From NCBI GenBank assembly GCA_003217965.1, contig QHNB01000196.1, positions 1 to 11,336 of the forward strand: a DNA stretch of 11,336 bases, written 5' to 3'. The translations under genes and the position numbers were made by a program. The notes under the pieces are model-generated. The model was not told the DNA's origin and did no database searches. It was given only the letters and a program-made list of their open reading frames with translations. This DNA is from Verrucomicrobiota bacterium (lineage in GTDB: Bacteria > Verrucomicrobiota > Verrucomicrobiia > Chthoniobacterales > UBA10450). Below, one piece after another: positions 6,540 to 11,336 of the stretch (position 1 is the stretch's first letter; every line of letters starts with the position of its first letter).

Positions 6540-7580
6540 ATGACTTCGTTCATCGAAAGAGTTCGGGCGGGCGGTGATCTCAATCCGAGCGATGTTCAAC
6601 AGGCAGTGGTGCTGTTGCTTTCCGATTCGGTATCGGCGCGAACGAAAGCGGAGTTTTTGACGTTGCTTCACCAAAAAGGTGAAAGCACGAGTGAGATCGC
6701 AAGCTTCGTACGCGTTTTGCTCGAGCGGGCTGTTCCGCTTCAAATTGAGGAAAACGACGTTTCCGGCCCGATCATCGATGTTTGTGGAACGGGGGGTGAT
6801 GGCATTAACCTTTTCAACGTGTCGACGGCTGTCATGTTTGTTCTGGCGGCTGGGGGGCTAACCGTGATCAAACACGGCAACCGTCACGTGACTTCGCTTA
6901 GTGGCAGCGCGGACGTATTGGAAGCGCTCGGCGTCCCGATTGACCTGGAGCCCGAAGATTTGCGTGAATGTGTGAAACGTCTCGGCCTAGGTTTTGTTTA
7001 CGCGCGGCTTTATCATCCAGCTTTTCGCGCACTCGCGGAAATGCGCAGCCAACTTGCTCAAAAGAATCAGCGGACCATTTTCAACTTGCTCGGACCGCTG
7101 CTAAATCCAACACGCCCCAACCGACAGCTCATCGGTGTGTTCTCACCCCGGCTCACGACGATTTTTGCCGAGGTCACGCGCCAACTGGGTCGCGAGCGCG
7201 CCTGGATCGTCAATGGAATGGCAAGCGATACGCTCAGAATGGATGATGTCTCAACGATTGGGCCGACCACTATTGCAGAGCTGCACCGGGGAAGGATCAC
7301 CTCGGCCGTGCTCGACACTCGTTGGCTCGGAATTCCGCAGCCGAGCTTGGGGGAACTCATAGGAGGTGATGCTAAATTGAACGCGCACATCCTTACTCAG
7401 ATTCTGAGCGGAACCGAAACTGGTCCGAAGCGTGATCTCATCATCGCGAACGCGGCCGCCGGATTCGTGGTGGCAGGCTACGCGCGTGAAATGAACGTGG
7501 GAATGGCGATGGCACGCGAACAAATCGAGTGTGGTCGCGCACTGGAGAAGCTCCGCGCTCTTCAGGCATATCGGCGATAG
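6540..7580 (+). CDS. trpD: Anthranilate phosphoribosyltransferase
   Basis: A 346-residue cytosolic enzyme of tryptophan synthesis that joins anthranilate to phosphoribosyl pyrophosphate. PRPP-binding motifs: DVCGTGGDG (80-88), NVSTA (93-97), KHGNRHVTSLSGSADVLEALG (111-131). The anthranilate-side motif is RTIFNLLGPLLNP (178-190), then QLIGVF (196-201). The metal site usually written DE reads Asp235-Asp236 in RMDDVSTIGPT, a conservative change. The N-terminal helical domain (1-70) is normal, and the length matches the family. An open frame extends 66 codons upstream inside the AsnC-like gene but has no domain content, so the ATG at 6540, preceded by GGCGGCGG, is chosen. No other trp gene is in the window. 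Its 3' end overlaps that of birA by 19 bp, tail to tail. Confidence 0.96.
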   Translation: MTSFIERVRAGGDLNPSDVQQAVVLLLSDSVSARTKAEFLTLLHQKGESTSEIASFVRVLLERAVPLQIEENDVSGPIIDVCGTGGDGINLFNVSTAVMFVLAAGGLTVIKHGNRHVTSLSGSADVLEALGVPIDLEPEDLRECVKRLGLGFVYARLYHPAFRALAEMRSQLAQKNQRTIFNLLGPLLNPTRPNRQLIGVFSPRLTTIFAEVTRQLGRERAWIVNGMASDTLRMDDVSTIGPTTIAELHRGRITSAVLDTRWLGIPQPSLGELIGGDAKLNAHILTQILSGTETGPKRDLIIANAAAGFVVAGYAREMNVGMAMAREQIECGRALEKLRALQAYRR

Positions 7581-8161
7581 GCGTCGTTCAGCCGGCGAAG
7601 TAGCGAAATGGCGACCGTCGTACGATCAACTGGACAACCGCGAATGATAGCAAAGGAAGTCGCCCGGTCTCGAACCCCTCGGGGAAAATCCTGCGGCAAC
7701 TGATTAAGATTCACCCCGATACCGACAATCGCGATATGCGGCGCTTTGGGCTGTGCGCGCATTTCGATCAAGATGCCGGCGATTTTTCGATCCCCGACGA
7801 GAATATCGTTTGGTGCCTTTATTATCGATTCAACTCCGAATTGCAAAAGGGTCTGGCAAACACAGCCAGCAGCCCAGGAGGTAAGCTGGATTGAATCAGT
7901 TAGAGATATTTGTGGTCGCAGGAGAACGGAAAACCAAAGTCCTTTCCGTGCAGCCGATTCCCAAATATTGCCGCGTTGTCCACGGCCCGCAGTTTGCGTC
8001 TCGGCGAAGACCACTAGACCCGCCGCCGTCTTCTTGGTAATACAGCCGAGGATCGCGTCATTTGTTGATCGGGTCGTTTCCAGCAGTTGGATTTCGCGGC
8101 CAATGAGCTGATCGAGCATAGCGTTGCGTATTTCCTCCACACGCAACGGCGGATCGGACAT
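7562..8161 (-). CDS. birA: Biotin--[acetyl-CoA-carboxylase] ligase, without DNA-binding domain
   Basis: A 199-residue ligase that activates biotin with ATP and attaches it to the carboxyl-carrier lysine of acetyl-CoA carboxylase. Motifs: TRSTND (30-35), AETQTAGRGQRG (53-64, biotinyl-AMP loop), KGLWFSVLLRP (73-83), KAPND (115-119), DRKIAGILIE (124-133) with the adenylate-contacting Lys126, and GIGVNLN (147-153). The N-terminal winged helix of the E. coli repressor type is absent, so it is a group I ligase and should not repress biotin genes. The C-terminal domain is also minimal. The usual KWPND has Ala for Trp. The ATG at 8161 overlaps the nadC stop as TGATG, pointing to coupled translation; a TTG one codon earlier is possible but less likely. 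Confidence 0.93.
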   Translation of the reverse strand: MSDPPLRVEEIRNAMLDQLIGREIQLLETTRSTNDAILGCITKKTAAGLVVFAETQTAGRGQRGNIWESAARKGLWFSVLLRPQISLTDSIQLTSWAAGCVCQTLLQFGVESIIKAPNDILVGDRKIAGILIEMRAQPKAPHIAIVGIGVNLNQLPQDFPRGVRDRATSFAIIRGCPVDRTTVAISLLRRLNDAYRRYA

Positions 8162-9012
8162 CAACTGGAAATCGGTGTGAGCTCCAGCGAGAGATCAATC
8201 GCCGGCGCTGAATGCCTAAGGGCACCGACGGAGATAAAATCAACGCCTGTTGCCGCAATGCGCCGCACCGTTCTCAAGTTCACTCCTCCGCTTGCTTCGA
8301 ATTTTACCTTCCGCTTCCGGCCCAGGGCAATGGCTTCGCGCATTTCCGTCGTCTCCATATTGTCGAGCAGAATAAGGTCGAGCTCCTCGATTTGAACGAG
8401 GGCGCGGACCTGCTCGAGATTGTCCGCCTCGACTTCCACTTTTATCAACGGATTGCGCGATTTCGCTTTCCGAATCGCGGCTGCGAGTTGAGCGGGGTTC
8501 GGTTGTGCGACCAGATGGTTGTCTTTGATCAAAATCATGTCGAATAAACCGAAGCGATGATTGAGTCCGCCGCCGACAACGACTGCTGCCTTCTCCAAAG
8601 CGCGCAGACCGGGGGTCGTCTTGCGCGTATCCATTATTTTCGCCGGGTTTTTTCCGATTGCCTCTACGAAGGCGCGGGTGAGCGTCGCGATTCCAGAGAG
8701 CCGTTGCAAAAAATTCAAGGCTACGCGTTCAGCTGTGAGAATACTGCGGGCAGATCCGCTGATTTCGAGGATAGTCTCGCCGCCGAGGACCGCCGCTCCG
8801 TCCGTCAGCGTGGTCGAGACTTTCAGTTCTGGATCAACCCGTCGAAACACCTCGACCGCAGGGCTCGTGCCCGCAATCACTGCTTTTTCCCTCGACAGCA
8901 CGCGGGCCTTGGCTCTCGCCTCTTCGGGAACAACGAGTTGCGTGGTCACGTCTCCCTCGCCAATATCTTCGCGCAGCGCGATATCGATCGGATCCGGCTC
9001 GCGCTCAGTCAT
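8161..9012 (-). CDS. nadC: Nicotinate-nucleotide diphosphorylase (carboxylating), quinolinate phosphoribosyltransferase
   Basis: A 283-residue cytosolic enzyme that converts quinolinate and PRPP to nicotinate mononucleotide, CO2 and pyrophosphate in de novo NAD synthesis. Conserved elements run in order: REDIGEGDVTT (14-24), TAERVALNFLQRLSGIAT (93-110), DTRKTTPGLR (128-137) with Arg130 and Lys131, GGGLNHRFGLFDMILIKDNH (147-166) with His152, Arg153 and Lys163, KVEVE (191-195), LLDNM (215-219), EASGG (239-243) and ISVGALRHSAPAIDLSLEL (260-278). Length and motifs are complete. No Shine-Dalgarno sequence is visible before the ATG at 9012. nadA and nadB are not nearby. It precedes birA in a tight pair, with a 311-bp gap upstream. 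Confidence 0.97.
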   Translation of the reverse strand: MTEREPDPIDIALREDIGEGDVTTQLVVPEEARAKARVLSREKAVIAGTSPAVEVFRRVDPELKVSTTLTDGAAVLGGETILEISGSARSILTAERVALNFLQRLSGIATLTRAFVEAIGKNPAKIMDTRKTTPGLRALEKAAVVVGGGLNHRFGLFDMILIKDNHLVAQPNPAQLAAAIRKAKSRNPLIKVEVEADNLEQVRALVQIEELDLILLDNMETTEMREAIALGRKRKVKFEASGGVNLRTVRRIAATGVDFISVGALRHSAPAIDLSLELTPISS

Positions 9013-9042
9013 ACAGATGCCACGAATGAAGACCGGAGCGCA

Positions 9043-9059
9043 TCGCGCCCCAGGCGCGA
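9043..9059 (-). repeat. GC-rich perfect hairpin in the nadC leader
   Basis: TCGCGCC, loop CCA, GGCGCGA form a perfect 7-bp stem with a 3-nt loop, about 31 bases before the nadC ATG in the probable 5' leader. No T tract follows on either strand, so it is not a terminator. A role in nadC translation or regulation is only a guess; chance in GC-rich DNA is possible. Confidence 0.35.
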
Positions 9060-9278
9060 GACGGCTCGCTTAGGAAGGGAAGTGCGCCGTTCATATCAAC
9101 TCAACTGCGGCTTAAGGAACGTCACGGCGCCGGTCGCGCAATGCCTGATTCAATCCTTCCGCGCAAAAAAAAGATTCGGGCAGCGCACGCCAAGGAGAAA
9201 CAGCAAATACAGAAACGTGCGACCACCCGAATCGCCTTAACCTGACTCTTTTGACAGCCATCGTTTCCGGCGCGTTCG

Positions 9279-9299
9279 AAAAATTCTGCGATTTTCGCA
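9279..9299 (-). terminator. Weak terminator-like hairpin after the exonuclease gene
   Basis: Read on the minus strand, TGCGA, loop AAA, TCGCA form a 5-bp hairpin, followed after GAA by five T. It begins 25 bases after the exonuclease stop, the expected place. The stem is short, so termination would be partial at best. Confidence 0.35.
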
Positions 9300-9323
9300 A
9301 AAAATCTTTGTCTCCTCAGACGC

Positions 9324-10235
9324 TCAGAACGCGAGGTCGACCTGGTCCCCGGCCCGCTTGCGGGCGGCTTCGTCACGGACCTCCTGAAGGAGTGACTTAA
9401 ACTCACATTTTTCCAAGGCCTCGATCAGTTCGGGATATTTGGGCCGGATACGTAGCTGATTAATTGCAACCGGCAATTCAATCGCGCAATCCAGCCCTAC
9501 CATTTTCCGATTTTGTTCAATTTGTTCGCGTCCATTCCGAAGTTTTTCGCGCGTGTTTAGTCTCTTCACGGCGTCAAGCTTCGCGAGCAAGGCGTCCAGT
9601 CCACCATGCTCGAGTATTAATTGGGCGGCGACTTTGCGGCCAATGCCTACCCCGGGGATATTGTCTACCGTGTCCCCCGAAATCGCCAGCACGTCGCCAA
9701 TCAAATTTGGCGGCACACCCCATTTTTGGGTGACTTCCGCCTCGCCCAGGAGAGCGAATGGATCCTTAGCCGATGCCAGATCCGGCTTTGCCGTACTGTA
9801 AACTTTCACGCACGGCCCGACAAGCTGGAACAAGTCTTTATCATTGGTGGCTAAGACGACCTCGATTTGGCGCTGACAAGCAGCGACGGCGTAGCAACCC
9901 ATCAGATCGTCCGCTTCAGTATTCGGCAGGGAGACATTCGTGAAGCCAAGCAGCGGCGTTAGCTTCTGGATGAAATCAAGCTGCGGAATCATGGGGCTCG
10001 GCATCTCTTTGCGCGTCTCTTTATAGCCTGGCTGCAAATCCACTCGTCGTTGAGGCAACCCTTCGTCCCAGAACACTGCCCCCAATTCCGGCTGCAAATG
10101 CTTCACCATTAAGCGCACCGTCTTAGTGAAGCCGAAAATTGCATTGGTAGGTTCGCCCCGGGAATTACTCAGGTTTTGGATGGCAAAAAACGACCGATAA
10201 ACATAGTAATGTCCGTCGATCAGCAACAGTTTCAC
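9324..10235 (-). CDS. Stand-alone 5'-3' exonuclease (Pol I N-terminal domain family)
   Basis: A 303-residue FEN-type nuclease resembling the 5' nuclease domain of DNA polymerase I with no polymerase part; such proteins trim 5' flaps and RNA primers. Metal-site acids lie in order: Asp7 (LLIDGH), Asp57 (FWDEG), Glu107, Asp109 and Asp110 (TEADDL), Asp132 and Asp134 (TNDKDLFQL), then Asp181, Asp188 and Asp191. The helix-3-turn-helix DNA-binding motif is GDTVDNIPGVGIGRKVA (187-203). The basic PGYKETRKEMP segment (69-79) is also typical. The start is a GTG at 10235; no in-frame ATG lies near, and LLLIDG must be close to the N-terminus. The tail after about 285 is charged and not conserved. A full-length polA is presumably elsewhere. 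The gene is divergent from the GYF_2 protein gene. Confidence 0.94.
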   Translation of the reverse strand: MKLLLIDGHYYVYRSFFAIQNLSNSRGEPTNAIFGFTKTVRLMVKHLQPELGAVFWDEGLPQRRVDLQPGYKETRKEMPSPMIPQLDFIQKLTPLLGFTNVSLPNTEADDLMGCYAVAACQRQIEVVLATNDKDLFQLVGPCVKVYSTAKPDLASAKDPFALLGEAEVTQKWGVPPNLIGDVLAISGDTVDNIPGVGIGRKVAAQLILEHGGLDALLAKLDAVKRLNTREKLRNGREQIEQNRKMVGLDCAIELPVAINQLRIRPKYPELIEALEKCEFKSLLQEVRDEAARKRAGDQVDLAF

Positions 10236-10330
10236 AGGTTCACGTTAGCCGAGAGGCTAGAGATATTCATGCTTTTTGCGGGGCAAAGAGCGCACTGTCA
10301 TTCGGTCCTAATTCGGGATTAATTTTGCGC

Positions 10331-11336
10331 ATGCCTGATCGGTGGATTGTCCGCGTGGGTGGGAAAGAATACGGGGCCGTCGATTTCGACACGCTGGCAG
10401 AGTGGAAGCGCGAGGGGCGCTTGCTCCCCGCAAACGAAGTGCGCCGCGAATTGGAGAGCACATGGATGACGGCCGCCGCCATCCCCGGCTTGTTTACCCC
10501 TCCGCCAGTCTCACCCGACGCAACAGATCCTCTAGGCCGCCGACGCAGTTTTGCCGAAATCATTGCTGACAGTCTGCGGATTTACAAATCCGCCTTCTTT
10601 CCATTCTTCTTCGTTACTCTTTTGGTCTCGGTGCCGATTCTATTGCTTGAATTAACCTCTCCGGCATACGGCATCTTCCCACAGACCGGCCAGGCGGGCG
10701 GATTGAATCGGCCGAATGTAATTGCGCTGATCGCTTTCACCATCCTGATCGTTGATTGGCCGATTTTTTTGGCAGCGATTCAAATTGCTACTCTGGAGGT
10801 CTTGGAAGGACGCAAAGTCCATCTGGGGCAACTGCTGCGTCGCGCCGTGAATTTCTTCCCGCGTTTTGCCTGGCTCAGTGTGATTGTTTATGGAAGCTAT
10901 TTCTTTTGGACGGCGATTCCGGTGATCGCCATCCTAAGTATCCTGACCGGGAATCCGACAATTCCCGCCATTCTTCTGGCTCTGCTTCTTCTGGTAGTGC
11001 AAGTAATGATGGTCGCGCGTTTGTTCGTGAACTTCATGTTCTGGCAGCAATCGGCTGTCGTATCGGGTTATGACGGGGCTAAGGCGATCACGGAGAGTAA
11101 AATGCTCGCGCGAAGCCGGCGTCGACCGCAAAAATGGCAACGGCCGCTTTGGCGCGGGGCGTTGCTGGCATCTCTTTGGCTCCTGATCGTTTTAGCACTG
11201 AGTTCCGTTGCAGAAATCCCGCTGGTCCTTTCCAAATTGCAGAGCATGACCACACCGGAGGAAATGCTGGCAATGTTTCAAAATTTAAATAGCGCCAAAG
11301 CAGCCGATCCGATGTTGATCGCAAGTGCGGTGATCG
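10331..11336 (+). CDS. GYF_2-domain membrane protein, C-terminus beyond window
   Basis: An open frame of 335 codons from the ATG at 10331 with no stop before the right edge. Residues 4-55 form a GYF_2 (DUF4339) domain: RWIVRVGGKEYGAVDFDTLAEW, then a short helix and TWMTAAAIPGLF, a presumed protein-interaction module. A Pro-rich linker (56-66) leads to a membrane part opening with RSFAEIIADSLRIYKSAFFPFF (72-93), like glycerophosphodiester-phosphodiesterase-type or DUF975-type integral membrane domains. Hydrophobic segments lie at about 90-109, 130-155, 180-207, 211-237 and 277-300. An earlier ATG at 10269 is out of frame. The function is unknown; a membrane scaffold is one guess. It is divergent from the exonuclease gene, with 95 bp between starts. 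Confidence 0.8.
   Translation, partial: MPDRWIVRVGGKEYGAVDFDTLAEWKREGRLLPANEVRRELESTWMTAAAIPGLFTPPPVSPDATDPLGRRRSFAEIIADSLRIYKSAFFPFFFVTLLVSVPILLLELTSPAYGIFPQTGQAGGLNRPNVIALIAFTILIVDWPIFLAAIQIATLEVLEGRKVHLGQLLRRAVNFFPRFAWLSVIVYGSYFFWTAIPVIAILSILTGNPTIPAILLALLLLVVQVMMVARLFVNFMFWQQSAVVSGYDGAKAITESKMLARSRRRPQKWQRPLWRGALLASLWLLIVLALSSVAEIPLVLSKLQSMTTPEEMLAMFQNLNSAKAADPMLIASAVI

Larger units (their letters stand above)
9013..9323. other. 311-bp gap between the exonuclease gene and nadC
   Basis: No convincing gene is seen here. It holds a weak terminator-like hairpin near the exonuclease end (9279-9299), an A8 run near 9166-9175, and a perfect GC-rich inverted repeat (9043-9059) just before nadC. 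A 34-codon basic plus-strand frame (9141-9245) is noted separately. The nadC promoter is expected here, but no clear -35/-10 pair stands out. Confidence 0.5.

Noticed and set aside
8557..9240. Long plus-strand frame opposite nadC
   Set aside because: It is the complement of a fully conserved nadC and shows no protein-family pattern.
9112..9300. 62-codon minus-strand frame in the gap before nadC
   Set aside because: Arg/Trp-rich composition, no recognisable domain, and it conflicts with the hairpin near the exonuclease end.
10246..10259. TAGCC-GAGA-GGCTA inverted repeat between divergent genes, as an operator
   Set aside because: Five-bp arms are too short to distinguish from chance.

Overview
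The window reads as an ordinary chromosomal stretch from a Gram-negative bacterium of the PVC superphylum, most likely a soil-type verrucomicrobiote. The grounds are a short Thr-rich lipoprotein of a kind common there, a CADD-family protein as in Chlamydia, weak or absent Shine-Dalgarno sequences before many genes, and moderate GC content. This placement is inference: no rRNA or marker gene is present. No IS element, prophage, CRISPR array or plasmid gene was seen.

Left part (1-3744, all minus strand). In transcription order: a PIG-V-type membrane glycosyltransferase, a CADD/PqqC-like protein, an exported PrxQ-type peroxiredoxin, a DUF1059 protein, a strong hairpin terminator at 990-1019, a small lipoprotein, a VOC protein, and the start of a DUF2127 membrane protein cut by the window edge. 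The CADD protein is the most interesting product. It retains the dimetal ligands and also the Tyr and Lys that Chlamydia CADD sacrifices to make p-aminobenzoate (pABA), so this operon may carry a folate-precursor step.

Middle (3773-5202). A DUF488 gene on the plus strand is broken by an internal deletion and frameshift. A tRNA-Lys(TTT) and a HAD-family phosphatase gene follow on the minus strand. Between the DUF488 remnant and the tRNA lies an open antisense frame without a good start, possibly another relic.

Right part (5420-11336). A two-gene plus-strand unit carries a 368-residue protein made of two tandem AsnC/siroheme-decarboxylase-like modules, then trpD (anthranilate phosphoribosyltransferase) 13 bp later. 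It converges with a minus-strand series of a stand-alone 5'-3' exonuclease, nadC (quinolinate phosphoribosyltransferase) and a birA without its DNA-binding domain; nadC and birA overlap as TGATG. A 311-bp gap separates the exonuclease from nadC. At the right edge, a divergent plus-strand gene begins a GYF_2-domain membrane protein that runs out of the window.

Together the genes supply cofactor and amino-acid metabolism: folate precursor (CADD), NAD (nadC), biotin attachment (birA), tryptophan (trpD), and possibly haem or its regulation (the AsnC-like fusion). Nothing points to a defence system or mobile island.
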